Source of the DNA: Bifidobacterium callitrichidarum
GTDB taxonomy: Bacteria > Actinomycetota > Actinomycetes > Actinomycetales > Bifidobacteriaceae
Direction: 5' to 3'
DNA length: 64,000 nucleotides
Assembly: GCF_003129905.1 (NCBI RefSeq)
Contig: NZ_QFFM01000001.1
Coordinates: 1 to 64,000, forward strand
The translations under genes and the position numbers were made by a program. Numbering within the stretch: the stretch's first letter is position 1; each line of letters begins with the position of its first letter. The notes beneath the pieces were generated by a model that did not search any database, was not told where the DNA came from, and saw only the letters and a program-made list of their open reading frames with translations. This document shows positions 8,974-18,066 of the stretch, piece after piece.

Positions 8974-9253
8974 GGGGTCTCCTCCTTGATTCTTACCTTT
9001 GCGCGGCATGCCTGCCCGAATCCGATATCGTTATCGAATCCGAACGGCGGCCCGGTGGCACTGCCCTAGCCACGCTGGCCGCCGGATGCGTCCGTTCGGC
9101 TCTCCTTTGGGGCCGACGGCACATCCTTGATGCCGATGACCCTAGGTTCGCAGATTCGCGCTTGCCGGGTAAGGCGATACCCCCATCCTGTCATTTCGGG
9201 CGCATAATCTGCGCATCGGCGCCGGACAGCCCGGCTGGCTAGGATGGAGTTCC
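8974..9253. other. Divergent intergenic region GH3 B / Ser-Thr kinase
   Basis: 280 bases with no supported gene. It must carry the promoter of the GH3 series leftwards and of the kinase gene rightwards. A repeat of CGAATCCG at about 9016 and 9035 brackets GATATCGTTATC, a possible regulator site for the GH3 promoter. I see no clear -35/-10 pair. Confidence 0.35.
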
Positions 9254-11761
9254 ATGAGCGATCTGAACGCATTGAATCTTGAACCGGGCGAAGTGGTGGG
9301 CGGCTACACGCTGATATCCCGCCTCGGTTCGGGGGCCATGGGTTCGGTCTGGCGCGTGCGGGACGACGGTGGCCAGACGTACGCGATGAAGATCCTGCGC
9401 GATTCCCTGGCCGAAGAGTCGGACGACGCGATGGTGGCCGGCGCGAGTCCGGCCGGCGAGCAGGACCCCAATCTCAAGCCGGACGTGACCCCGCGCGAGC
9501 GCCTGCGCCGCGAGGCCATGGCCCTGAAGAAGGTCAACCATCCGGGTGTGTGCGGCATCGTGGACATGGAGCTGGACGATTCGCTGGCGTTCATCGTCAC
9601 CGAGCTCATCGAGGGCCGCAATCTCAAGGATGACGTGGCAGTCAACGGCCGGTACATCGGCGACGATCTCGAACGGCTGGCCCGCAAACTCATCGAGGCT
9701 GTGAAGGCCGTGCATGCGGCCGGCATCGTCCACCGCGACATCAAGCCCACCAATGTGATGGTCTCCGCCTCCGGCCCGGTGCTGGTCGATTTCGGCATCG
9801 CGATGGGCGAGGGCGAAAGCCACGTGACCCGCACGGGCCTGGTGATGGGCACGCCCGGATTCATCGCCCCGGAAATCATCGAGGGTGCCGAATCGGACGA
9901 GGCGACCGACTGGTGGTCGGTGGCGTCCGTGCTGGCTTTCGCGGCCACCGGCGCACCCGTGTTCGGCGTCAAGCCGATGATGGCGGTGCTGGAGCGCGCG
10001 GCTTCGGGCAATGCGAACCTTACCGGGCTGCCGGCCGGCACGCTGGCGGCCTTCCGTGCGGCGCTCAGCCCGGATCGCAGCAAACGTTGTACGCCCGATC
10101 AGCTGTTGCATGCCATCGCCTTGGACGCGCTCAATCCCGCCGCCTGGCAGGGCACGCAGGCCGGACCGTTCGGTGCCGGCGCGATTGCGGGCGGGGTGGC
10201 AGCGCTGGCCGGAGCCGGAACGGCCGATAGGACCGAGGCGATGCCCCCTTTTGGTTCGGACTCCGGCGCAACCGCTGGCGCTGACCCCGACAATCCCCGC
10301 ACGGTCTGGCGGACCGCGGACGACGCCGACATCATCCGTACCGAAGCCGTGGCGGGAGGTCCGCCGGCCCCTCCAACCCCGCACGCACACGCCGCGACCG
10401 CCGTGCTGTCTGCGGGGGCTCCCGCAACCACTGTCTTCCCTGCAGCCACGGGAGGCGGGACCATTCCCAACGCGACGGTTCCGCTGGCAGACGCCTCCGG
10501 TACCCCCGACATCCGCGGGAACGCACCGCGTACGGCCGGCATGGCCGCGCTCTCGCGGGAGCCCGCACGAGCGACCGGCAATGTGCCGGCGTTCCTGCAA
10601 TCGCAGGAGACCGTGGCGACCACGTCATTAGCGGGGGCGACGGTTCCGTTGGCCGAACGCACCGCGGTGATGCCCGCAGGCGTGACGCCGGTCCCTGCGC
10701 CGATGCAACCGATGCCGTCCGTGTTCCCGCCCGTGCAGGCCGGAGGCATACTGGCCGAGCAGACCGGACAGGTTGGGCAGGTTGGACAGCCCGGTCAAGA
10801 CGTTCAAATGCAGACATATGGCCCGAACGGTTCGCCGTACGGCACTTATGGCCAGCCGCAACCCGTTTACGGCACGATGAGTGACACCCAGCCCACGGTC
10901 GCCGACCCCACCATCCGTCCGGCGTTGCAGCGCATCATCGACCAGACCGCGCAGGCTTCCCCCACCGAGGCAATCGCGCAGACCATTACGCAAGCGCAAT
11001 CGGAGCCGAATCCTGCGAACGTGCGGCGCGGCGAATACCTTTCGCGCGGCACACTGCCGTTGTGGCTGATCGCGGTTCCGCTGGCGTTGCTGGCTTCCGC
11101 GCTGCCGGTTATTGCCCTGTTCACCGCTGCCGCGGTGCTGTGGCTGCTGCTCACGTTGGCGTACAACGCCGAATCGCAATTGGAGCGTGAGGGGCGGCGC
11201 GGCGGTACGCGCAAGGGCTCCGATTCGCTGATCCGCGCGGCCACGCTCCCCTGGCACCTGCTCAAGGGACTGTTGCTTATGCTGCCCCGACTAGCGCTGA
11301 TGACGGTCATCGCCGCACTCGGCACAACACTGGCCGCGGTGCTGCTCAACCTGCCCGTGGAGATGGTGGATTGGGTCGCGGGCCCGTGGACCCTGCCGCT
11401 GCCGGTACTCACCAGCATGTCGGTGTCCCCGACCGGCCTGGTGTTGGGCGGGTTCACGGCGGCTGGCTGGCTGGTCACGGCGTTCGGGCCGCGGGCCGTG
11501 ATGGTCCGGCTCGGAGCCGGCGTGCTGCGCGGCATCCGCAGACCATCATCGGCGGCGGCCGCTGGCATTACGCCGGCAGGTGAAGCGCTGCTGGCTTCCG
11601 CCTCCCCCACGCCAGGATCGAACGGTTTGCCGGATACCGCCGCCGCTCCCAGGGGCGGGCGACGGGATGCCGCTTTGATTGTCGTCTGGCTGATCGCGGT
11701 CGTCGCGATGGGAGCGCTGTCGCTATCCAGCCAGCCGATCGACTGGACGCCACTGCTGTAG
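9254..11761 (+). CDS. Serine/threonine protein kinase with C-terminal membrane domain
   Basis: 835 aa. A Hanks-type kinase domain covers about residues 15-300: glycine loop GSGAMGSV (25-32), ATP lysine 46 in AMKIL, HRDIKPTN with catalytic Asp162, DFG at 179-181 and an APE motif. A long Ala/Pro/Gly-rich linker (about 300-590) follows, then four or five membrane helices up to the C terminus. There are no PASTA repeats, so it does not look like a PknB-type peptidoglycan sensor. Substrates and signal are unknown. AGGATGGAG precedes the ATG. It is monocistronic by spacing (138 bases to the next gene). Confidence 0.9.
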   Translation: MSDLNALNLEPGEVVGGYTLISRLGSGAMGSVWRVRDDGGQTYAMKILRDSLAEESDDAMVAGASPAGEQDPNLKPDVTPRERLRREAMALKKVNHPGVCGIVDMELDDSLAFIVTELIEGRNLKDDVAVNGRYIGDDLERLARKLIEAVKAVHAAGIVHRDIKPTNVMVSASGPVLVDFGIAMGEGESHVTRTGLVMGTPGFIAPEIIEGAESDEATDWWSVASVLAFAATGAPVFGVKPMMAVLERAASGNANLTGLPAGTLAAFRAALSPDRSKRCTPDQLLHAIALDALNPAAWQGTQAGPFGAGAIAGGVAALAGAGTADRTEAMPPFGSDSGATAGADPDNPRTVWRTADDADIIRTEAVAGGPPAPPTPHAHAATAVLSAGAPATTVFPAATGGGTIPNATVPLADASGTPDIRGNAPRTAGMAALSREPARATGNVPAFLQSQETVATTSLAGATVPLAERTAVMPAGVTPVPAPMQPMPSVFPPVQAGGILAEQTGQVGQVGQPGQDVQMQTYGPNGSPYGTYGQPQPVYGTMSDTQPTVADPTIRPALQRIIDQTAQASPTEAIAQTITQAQSEPNPANVRRGEYLSRGTLPLWLIAVPLALLASALPVIALFTAAAVLWLLLTLAYNAESQLEREGRRGGTRKGSDSLIRAATLPWHLLKGLLLMLPRLALMTVIAALGTTLAAVLLNLPVEMVDWVAGPWTLPLPVLTSMSVSPTGLVLGGFTAAGWLVTAFGPRAVMVRLGAGVLRGIRRPSSAAAAGITPAGEALLASASPTPGSNGLPDTAAAPRGGRRDAALIVVWLIAVVAMGALSLSSQPIDWTPLL

Positions 11762-11899
11762 CACTGTGCCATCTGGATGACACAGATCAGGCGTCACTTT
11801 TACGCAGAATTCACCTCAGAGCCGACCTCCGCGGCCGCTTCCTCAGGCCTGGCCATTATGATGGGGCCCATCCATTGAACTGTTTTCAGGGGGAGATTC

Positions 11900-12865
11900 A
11901 TGGCAGATCCAAAGCGTCAGGCCAAGCGCGTCACTCGCGCCGAACGCCGTGCGGCAGAGGAGGCGGCCCAGAAGGCCCAGGCTGAGCGCGCAGCCAAGGA
12001 GCGCAAGCAGCAGACCATCATCGGATGCATCGTGGTGGCCATCATCGTGGTGCTGGTGGCCATCGGCGGATTCGCGGTGTACAAGGCCACGCATTCCAGC
12101 AGCAGCCAGGCCACCGCCTCGGATGTGAACGAAGCCTATAAGACGCTGCAATCCGTGAAGACCAAGCCCGAGAACGCCGACGACAAGGCCGGCTTCACCA
12201 TCTCCAGCAAGGGCTACGGCAAATCCGTGGACGGCGCTCCCACCGTGGGCATTTATATGGAGCCGCTGTGCCCGGGCTGCGCGGCCGTGAACCAGCAGCT
12301 CGACCCCACGCTCGTCAAGCTCATGGACGCGGGCCAGCTCAATCTGGAACTGCACTTCCTGAACTTCCAGGACAACAAGAGCTCGGACAACTACTCCAAC
12401 CGCGCCTTCAACGGTGCCATCTACATCGCCGAGCACGACAGCGATCCGAACCACCTCATGAACTACCTGTCCAACATCTACGCCGAGGACTTCCAGCCCG
12501 GCGAGCTGACGAACTATGTGCCGGTGGACAACAGCAAGCTTGAGGAGCAGGCCGTCAAGGCCGGGGTCAGCAAGGACGTGGCGGCCGCGGCGTTCAGCGG
12601 CAAGAACGAGTACGTGGACTGGCTCACCGCCTCGAACAACTACACGATCCAGCGTCCGGAGCTCTTTTCCTCGTCCGGCAGCTTCTCCTCCCCCACGCTC
12701 ACCATCAACGGCGAGTACTGGGCCCTCAAGAACGTCTCCTTGGCCGGCCTCGAACTGAAGGACGGTTTCCTCAAGGCCATCGGCCTGGATTCCAATCAGG
12801 TGGGCGTGGAAGGCAAGATGCCGTCGATCGGTTCCAGCAAGAAGCCCATCGACATCACGGCCTGA
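11900..12865 (+). CDS. DsbA-family thioredoxin-fold protein, membrane-anchored
   Basis: 321 aa. A Lys/Arg/Ala-rich cytoplasmic N terminus (1-38) leads to one membrane helix (about 39-60) and an extracytoplasmic thioredoxin fold with the redox motif Cys124-Pro-Gly-Cys127 in MEPLCPGCAAV. The arrangement matches actinobacterial membrane-tethered DsbA-like oxidoreductases that form or shuffle disulfides in exported proteins. GGGGGAGATTC lies before the ATG. An intrinsic terminator follows. The partner oxidase (VKOR/DsbB type) is not in the window. Confidence 0.85.
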   Translation: MADPKRQAKRVTRAERRAAEEAAQKAQAERAAKERKQQTIIGCIVVAIIVVLVAIGGFAVYKATHSSSSQATASDVNEAYKTLQSVKTKPENADDKAGFTISSKGYGKSVDGAPTVGIYMEPLCPGCAAVNQQLDPTLVKLMDAGQLNLELHFLNFQDNKSSDNYSNRAFNGAIYIAEHDSDPNHLMNYLSNIYAEDFQPGELTNYVPVDNSKLEEQAVKAGVSKDVAAAAFSGKNEYVDWLTASNNYTIQRPELFSSSGSFSSPTLTINGEYWALKNVSLAGLELKDGFLKAIGLDSNQVGVEGKMPSIGSSKKPIDITA

Positions 12866-12919
12866 TAATCGGCTTAGCAATTGGCCCGATCCCCCGTGCG
12901 GGGCAACGGGGGCATGTAA

Positions 12920-12953
12920 GGGAAGTCGCGGTTCGTCCGCGGCTCCCTTTTTT
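12920..12953 (+). terminator. Intrinsic terminator after the DsbA-like gene
   Basis: GC-rich stem GGGAAGTCGCGG / CCGCGGCTCCC with a TTCG loop, followed directly by TTTTTTGTT. Confidence 0.85.
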
Positions 12954-12956
12954 GTT

Positions 12957-13045
12957 CTCTGTTCAACCAAGATTGATATGAATCCCATTGGACTACCCCT
13001 CAGTCGGCTTCGCCGCCAGCTCCCCTGACAAGGGGAGCCAAGGCG
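12957..13045. mobile_element. MITE remnant, copy 2 (one end only)
   Basis: Starts CTCTGTTCAACCAAGATTGA, a slightly changed version of the 25-bp end seen at 363 and 27955, and continues with the shared core (CCCCTCAGTCGGCTTCGCC ... CAAGGGGAGCCAAGG). The right inverted repeat is missing. It sits between the DsbA-gene terminator and the tRNA-Thr promoter. Confidence 0.7.
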
Positions 13046-13080
13046 ATAGGCGACACAGCGGCCACGCATTCGGGGACTGC

Positions 13081-13092
13081 TGGTATGCTATT
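13081..13092 (+). promoter_or_regulatory. Probable promoter -10 of tRNA-Thr
   Basis: TGGTATGCT supplies an extended -10 (TATGCT at 13084-13089) about 37 bases before the mature 5' end. No good -35 is seen. Confidence 0.4.
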
Positions 13093-13125
13093 CATTTGTT
13101 CCGAACGATTGATGTTCGGTAGCAC

Positions 13126-13199
13126 GCCTCTTTAGCTCAGATGGCCAGAGCGGCCGCCTTGTAAGCGGCAGGTCGTCGGTTCGATCCCGACAAGAGGCT
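13126..13199 (+). tRNA. tRNA-Thr (anticodon UGU)
   Basis: Full cloverleaf: acceptor GCCTCTT/AAGAGGC, D stem GCTC/GAGC, anticodon stem GCCGC/GCGGC around loop CTTGTAA (anticodon TGT), T stem GTCGG/CCGAC with TTCGATC loop, discriminator T. CCA is not encoded. A terminator follows at 13352. Confidence 0.97.
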
Positions 13200-13351
13200 C
13201 GTCGCGTGGGAAAAAAGCGTATCATGGATATGCGCGGATTTTCCGGCGCACTGAATTCTTGCCTTGGGTAAGTAATCCAGGAGCCTTCCCCCAACTATGG
13301 GCTTCCTGGACTTAAGGGCGGAGCGTCCCCCAACCAGCTCCGCGCCTTCAA

Positions 13352-13395
13352 GGGGGCGGGAACATCCCCTTCTCTCCCGCCCCCTTTCTTCTTTT
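13352..13395 (+). terminator. Intrinsic terminator downstream of tRNA-Thr
   Basis: GGGGGCGGG pairs with CCCGCCCCC and is followed by a T-rich tract (TTTCTTCTTTTTCTT). A second GC-rich hairpin (GGCGGAGC/GCTCCGC) lies just upstream. Confidence 0.85.
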
Positions 13396-13507
13396 TCTTC
13401 CTCCGGAACCGAGCAGGAATGGTGACGGTGAGGAGCGCAACGGGCGGCGCGGCCGGGGCAACCATTACGATGGTGGGCGTAAGTCTTCGTACAACGGAAA
13501 GGGAACC

Positions 13508-15070
13508 ATGGCACGGCGTTGGACCCCGCAGCGGTTTGTTGCACTGCGTCGCATCCGCGTAATCGCCAGCGTTCTATCGCTCAGTCTGGCCATGGGCGGC
13601 ACGTTCGCCTTCACCGCCCGCAAATCCGTGGCCTTGAACGTCAACGGCGAGACCACGCAGGTCACCACCTACGCCATGACCGCCACCCGTCTGTTGCAGG
13701 AGCAGGGCATCGACGTCAAGACCCACGACATCGTGCAGACCTCCTCGGGCGATACGCTCGCCGACCATGCCGTGGTCACCGTGCGTTCCGCCTACCAGAC
13801 CACCATCAACATCGACGGCGTCTCCGTACCGTTCTGGACCGTGGCCACCAGCGCCGAACAATTGCTCGGGTTCTTCGAGGAGAACGAAACCAACGCCACC
13901 AAGATCACGGTGGATATCGACAACGTCTACAACCAGCTCACCGGCGGGCTGGTGATCAACAGGAAGGGCCCGGTCACCGTCATCGCGGACGGCAAAACCT
14001 CAGTGGCCCCAAACGGCAAGCTTCCGGCCGCCTCCATCCTCGATTCCAAGGGCATCGTGCTTGGCAAGGAAGATCGCGTCAGCGTCGAAAAGGACGGTGA
14101 CACGACCATCCTGCGCGTGCGCCGCGTGACCCATGGCGAGGAGACGCGCACCGTCTCGATTCCGTTCTCCACCCGCACGATCGTGGACAACTCGCTGGCC
14201 GCCGGTCAAACGGAAGTCCGACAGCAGGGCGTCAACGGCGAGAAGACGCAGGTGTATGACGTCACGTACGTGGACGGCGAGGCCGAATCGGAGACGCTGA
14301 AGTCCGAAACCGTCACCAAGATGGCCGTCGACCAGATCATCGCCGTGGGACCATCCACCACCGTCAACAAGAACAATTCCAACACGACCAACGGCAGCGG
14401 CAGTTCGTCCGCGAACGGTTCCGCGAATGACTCGACGTCCGGCGATTCCGGCTCCGGCAGCGAGGGCAGCGGTTCCACCGGCAACGGCGGCAACTCCAGC
14501 AACGGCGGCGATTCCGGTAACGGAGACAGCAACACCGGCGGAGGCGACGGCACCGGCGACAACTCCGGCGGTAATACGGACAACAACGGCACCGATAACA
14601 ACGGCAATGCCAACAATGGCGGTACCAGCAACGATTCCGGCTCCGACAATAACGGCAGCGCCGACGACGATTCAGGCAACGGCGGAGGCAACAACACGAC
14701 CCCCGATCCGACGCCCACGCCGTCCCCGGACAACGGCTCCTCCTCCGGCCGACTCTGGCATCCGACCCCGGCGCAGGCCCAGGCCTATGCGTCCGGAGCG
14801 GCGGCCCAACGCGGCTGGACCGGCAACGAGTGGGATTGCCTGGTCAAGCTGTGGACGCGCGAGTCGAGTTGGTTGTGGTACGCCGAGAATCCCTCATCCG
14901 GCGCGTACGGCATCCCGCAGGCTCTGCCGGCCGACAAAATGGCCACGTTCGGCGCCAACTACCGTGACGATGCCGCCGTGCAGATCGACTGGGGACTGGC
15001 ATACATCGCCGAACGGTACGGCAGTCCGTCGGTGGCCTGGCAGCATTCCGAAGACGTCGGCTGGTACTGA
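13508..15070 (+). CDS. Rpf-like cell-wall protein: DUF348, G5 and transglycosylase-like domains
   Basis: 520 aa. N-terminal signal anchor (about 17-36), DUF348-type repeats (about 38-200, e.g. VALNVNGETTQVTTY and TTINIDGVSVPFWT), a G5 domain (about 205-290), a low-complexity Ser/Gly/Asn/Asp-rich linker (about 292-415), and a C-terminal lysozyme-like domain with candidate catalytic Glu452 in LWTRESSW and the AYGIPQALP segment. This is the RpfB architecture, a secreted muralytic factor acting on peptidoglycan during growth or resuscitation. As in Mycobacterium (rpfB-ksgA-ispE), rsmA and ispE follow. GGAAAGGGAACC precedes the ATG. Confidence 0.88.
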   Translation: MARRWTPQRFVALRRIRVIASVLSLSLAMGGTFAFTARKSVALNVNGETTQVTTYAMTATRLLQEQGIDVKTHDIVQTSSGDTLADHAVVTVRSAYQTTINIDGVSVPFWTVATSAEQLLGFFEENETNATKITVDIDNVYNQLTGGLVINRKGPVTVIADGKTSVAPNGKLPAASILDSKGIVLGKEDRVSVEKDGDTTILRVRRVTHGEETRTVSIPFSTRTIVDNSLAAGQTEVRQQGVNGEKTQVYDVTYVDGEAESETLKSETVTKMAVDQIIAVGPSTTVNKNNSNTTNGSGSSSANGSANDSTSGDSGSGSEGSGSTGNGGNSSNGGDSGNGDSNTGGGDGTGDNSGGNTDNNGTDNNGNANNGGTSNDSGSDNNGSADDDSGNGGGNNTTPDPTPTPSPDNGSSSGRLWHPTPAQAQAYASGAAAQRGWTGNEWDCLVKLWTRESSWLWYAENPSSGAYGIPQALPADKMATFGANYRDDAAVQIDWGLAYIAERYGSPSVAWQHSEDVGWY

Positions 15071-15176
15071 CCGGCCAGCCAATAACCAACCGGCGGCGGC
15101 CAATCGCATCGGATACGACGCCAACACCAAGCATTGCCGGACACCACGGCAACCACCAAGGCACAAGGGACAACGC

Positions 15177-16142
15177 ATGAACAACGAAACCACCACCGCG
15201 CAGACCGGACAGGACGCCGGCAACCAGCCCGCAGGGCACCTGTTGGGCGCGGCCGACATCCGTCGCATCGCGGCCGAGGCCGGCGTAAGCCCCACCAAGA
15301 AGTTCGGACAGAACTTCGTGATCGATCCGGGCACCGTCCGCCGCATCGTCCGCGAGGCGGGCGTGACCGCCAACGACCATGTGATGGAGGTGGGTCCGGG
15401 CCTCGGTTCGCTGACCCTGGCGATCCTGGAAACCGGCGCCTCGATGACCGCGGTGGAGATCGACCCACCGCTGGCCGAGCGCCTGCCGGCCACCGTGGCC
15501 GAATTCATGCCCGAGGCTTCCTCGCGGCTCGCCGTGGTCAATCGTGACGCCCTGACCGTGACGCCCGAGAATGTGCCGGATTTCAACGATGACGACACGT
15601 TCACGCTGGTAGCCAACCTGCCGTACAACGTGGCCACGCCGATCCTGCTCACCCTGCTGGAGCGGTTCGATAATCTCGGCTCGTTCCTGGTGATGGTGCA
15701 GAAGGAGGTGGCCGACCGTCTGTCCGCCAAGCCCGGCTCCAAGATCTATGGCACGCCGAGCGTGAAGCTCGCCTGGTACGGCACCGCGGAGCGTGTGGGT
15801 ACCATCGGCCGCAATGTGTTCTGGCCGGCTCCGAACGTGGATTCCGCGCTGGTGAAGTTCACCCGCTATGCCGCCGATGACGCTTCGGCCCCCGGTTCCG
15901 GCCCGGATGCGGCCCCGCGCGAGCTGACGTTCCAGCTCATCGACGCCGCGTTCGGCCAGCGCCGCAAGACCCTGCACGCCGCATTGAAGCATATGGTGCC
16001 CGCCGAGGTGTTCGAGGCCGCCGGCATCGATGCCACGCGACGCGGCGAGACCCTGACCATCGACGAGTTCGCCGCATTGGCCAAGGCACTGGACCAGTAC
16101 AACAGCGGCCTTTCTCAGACGGCACAGGGCGAGGCGGCATGA
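15177..16142 (+). CDS. rsmA: 16S rRNA dimethyladenosine transferase RsmA (KsgA)
   Basis: 321 aa. Dimethylates the two adjacent adenines in the 3' hairpin of 16S rRNA during 30S maturation, using SAM. Visible motifs: KKFGQNFVID near residue 41, SAM loop EVGPGLGSLT (71-80), acidic VEIDPP, and catalytic NLPYNVATP near 145. The chosen ATG lies just before MNNETTTAQ. The gene overlaps ispE by four bases (ATGA), so the two are co-translated. Confidence 0.96.
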   Translation: MNNETTTAQTGQDAGNQPAGHLLGAADIRRIAAEAGVSPTKKFGQNFVIDPGTVRRIVREAGVTANDHVMEVGPGLGSLTLAILETGASMTAVEIDPPLAERLPATVAEFMPEASSRLAVVNRDALTVTPENVPDFNDDDTFTLVANLPYNVATPILLTLLERFDNLGSFLVMVQKEVADRLSAKPGSKIYGTPSVKLAWYGTAERVGTIGRNVFWPAPNVDSALVKFTRYAADDASAPGSGPDAAPRELTFQLIDAAFGQRRKTLHAALKHMVPAEVFEAAGIDATRRGETLTIDEFAALAKALDQYNSGLSQTAQGEAA

Positions 16143-17119
16143 TGAGCCCGGTACTGACCCGTCCGCGTGCGACGCAACATCGCGAGGCGCAGCATCTCAC
16201 CAAGGACGAACTGGCGCAGACGCCGGCCGGCGCGATGACGGTGAGCGTCGACTGCCCGGCCAAAACGAATCTCACGCTTGAAGTGGGGCCCACGCATGAC
16301 GAGTGGGGTGGCAGGCACGCCTTGGACACCGTGTATTGCGCGGTGGGCGTGTATGACACGGTGACCGCCACCGCCAAGTATCCGGGTGCTGGATTCTCGC
16401 TGGATATCGAGGGCACGCATCTGGGCGATCTGGCCGCCTCCAGCAGTGATATGCGCCGCAATCACGCGGTGCTGGCCCTGTTCGCCATGGCCGAGGCCGC
16501 CGGACGGGATCCGGATGTGGCGTTGACCATCACCAAGCGCATTCCCGTGGGGGCCGGGCTCGGCGGCGGTTCGGCGGATGCCGCGGCCACGCTGCTGGCC
16601 GTCAATCGACTGTGGGATCTCAACTGGTCCGTCGACCGGCTGCGTACGATCGCCGCCACATTGGGCGCGGATATGCCATTCTGCGTGGCCGGTGGGTTCG
16701 CACATGGCACCGGATACGGCGAACGCATCGAGGGCATCGTGCCGGACAGCCCGCAGTGGCGTGAGCTTGCGGCCCAAGGCTTTGCCGGGGACGTGCTGGT
16801 GGGTGCCTACCAGTCGCAGCTGAGCACGCCCGAGGTGTATCGCACGTTCGACGCGGTGGGTGCCGGCGAGGGTGACCGGAATCATCTCCAGGCCGCCGCG
16901 ATCAATCTGCACCCACGCAGCGGGCGCGCGGTCGACGCCGCGGCGCTGGCGGGCGCACGGCATGCGTTCGTGTCCGGATCGGGCCCGTCGGTGGTGGCGT
17001 TCGTGGATGGTGACGCGGCCGCACAGCGCGTGATCGACGCCTGGCGTGCGGACGGCTTGGTGGACCGTATCATCCGCGCCAAGGCACCCGCCAAACCGCT
17101 CGTGCGCGTCAGCCAGTGA
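16139..17119 (+). CDS. ispE: 4-diphosphocytidyl-2-C-methyl-D-erythritol kinase IspE
   Basis: 326 aa, GHMP kinase of the MEP isoprenoid pathway; phosphorylates the 2-hydroxyl of CDP-methylerythritol. The N terminus has CPAKTNLTLEVG (39-50), the ATP-binding GHMP loop PVGAGLGGGSADAAATL is at about 136-152, and the C-terminal GHMP motif is FVSGSGPSVVAF. The first about 33 residues are an extension over typical IspE; ATG codons inside it could be alternative starts, but ATGA overlap with rsmA supports this one. Confidence 0.93.
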   Translation: MMSPVLTRPRATQHREAQHLTKDELAQTPAGAMTVSVDCPAKTNLTLEVGPTHDEWGGRHALDTVYCAVGVYDTVTATAKYPGAGFSLDIEGTHLGDLAASSSDMRRNHAVLALFAMAEAAGRDPDVALTITKRIPVGAGLGGGSADAAATLLAVNRLWDLNWSVDRLRTIAATLGADMPFCVAGGFAHGTGYGERIEGIVPDSPQWRELAAQGFAGDVLVGAYQSQLSTPEVYRTFDAVGAGEGDRNHLQAAAINLHPRSGRAVDAAALAGARHAFVSGSGPSVVAFVDGDAAAQRVIDAWRADGLVDRIIRAKAPAKPLVRVSQ

Positions 17120-17163
17120 CGCTAAGGTAGCAACAAGCCATAGGACCAGAAGGAAGTCGAACG

Positions 17164-17835
17164 ATGACGCAACAGGTAGACGAACGTGAGGCTCGCAAGG
17201 CGTATGTACGCCACCGTCAGACCGTCGTATTCTCCATCACCGGCGCGGCGCTGGCGGTCATCATGGTCGTCTCGCTGCTGTTCAACTTCCACGTATTCGG
17301 ACTGGGCGCATACGTGACGCCCACCACCGAGCCGAACTACGGCAACGCGGCTCCCTGCGCGGTCAAGGGCAAGGACGGCAAGGCCAAGTATGTGGCCAAC
17401 GGCTCCGTGGGCATCCAGGTGCTCAACGGCACCGATCATCTCGGATTCGCCTCCGCAGTGGGCAATGCGCTGACCAAGCGCGGCTTCAGCGTGCAGTTCA
17501 TCGGCAACTACCAGGTCAAGAAGGGCAAGGTGATGGTGGCCAAGACGGACGTAGAGCGCACCACCATTTACTTCGGCAAGAACGCCGTGAACGAAGCGTA
17601 CACGCTGGCCGGCAACTTCACCGACGCCACGATGATCATGACGGCCCGCGAGGACCAGCTTATCGATGTGGTGCTTGGCGCCACCTTCACCGACCTGCAG
17701 GATACGAACGCCTCGCCGCAGGAAGGCAAGGAGATCACCAGCATCGAGGGCTGCAAGGCCGCCGACAAGATGGCCAACCTGCCGGCCGACACCGACCACA
17801 CCGCCTACACGGCTCAGCAGACCCAGCAGCAGTGA
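17164..17835 (+). CDS. Membrane-anchored LytR_C-domain protein
   Basis: 223 aa. One membrane helix (about 23-45) follows a basic N terminus; the outside part holds a LytR C-terminal-type domain recognisable by VGIQVLNGTDHLGFASAVGN. It lacks the LCP catalytic domain. Such stand-alone LytR_C proteins are common in actinobacteria with unknown function, presumably at the cell wall. AAGGAAGTCGAACG precedes the ATG. It is 44 bases from ispE and probably in the same transcript; a repeat-derived terminator follows. Confidence 0.8.
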   Translation: MTQQVDEREARKAYVRHRQTVVFSITGAALAVIMVVSLLFNFHVFGLGAYVTPTTEPNYGNAAPCAVKGKDGKAKYVANGSVGIQVLNGTDHLGFASAVGNALTKRGFSVQFIGNYQVKKGKVMVAKTDVERTTIYFGKNAVNEAYTLAGNFTDATMIMTAREDQLIDVVLGATFTDLQDTNASPQEGKEITSIEGCKAADKMANLPADTDHTAYTAQQTQQQ

Positions 17836-17837
17836 TG

Positions 17838-18066
17838 GAATCGGCCTTTGGCCGATAGATTTTTTCGCAGCCTTTGGCTGCTTCTCTCCCTCCGTCATCG
17901 CTTCGCGATGCCACCTCCCTCGTCAGAGGGAGGCAAGGCTCTACACATATAGGATCTTGGCCCCCTCTGACGAGGGGGCTCCCGGCGCAGCCGGGTGGGG
18001 GAGAGAAGAAGAGCAGGCGAAAGCCTGCGGGAAACACAGCATCGGCCAAAGGCCGATGCCTTTTTT
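17838..18066. repeat. Large palindromic repeat, copy A (about 230 bp)
   Basis: Two head-to-head half-elements, each a series of stem-loops (GGCCTTTGGCC; GCAGCC/GGCTGC; ATCGCTTCGCGAT; CCTCCCTCGTCAGAGGGAGG, then CCCCCTCTGACGAGGGGG; CCCGGCGCAGCCGGG; GCAGGC/GCCTGC; ATCGGCCAAAGGCCGAT). It aligns end to end with the reverse complement of 47162-47402. Its outer hairpins end in T tracts (17869 and 18061) and probably act as terminators for the LytR_C gene. Confidence 0.85.

Noticed and set aside
14427..15176. In-frame extension of rsmA back into the Rpf-like gene
   Set aside because: It overlaps the Rpf linker in another frame and is Arg/Pro/Thr-rich; the RsmA family begins near the ATG at 15177.
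17838..18066. Possible CRISPR array from the repeated stem-loops
   Set aside because: The repeated units are palindromes without equal-length unique spacers, and only two half-elements occur. No cas genes are in the window.
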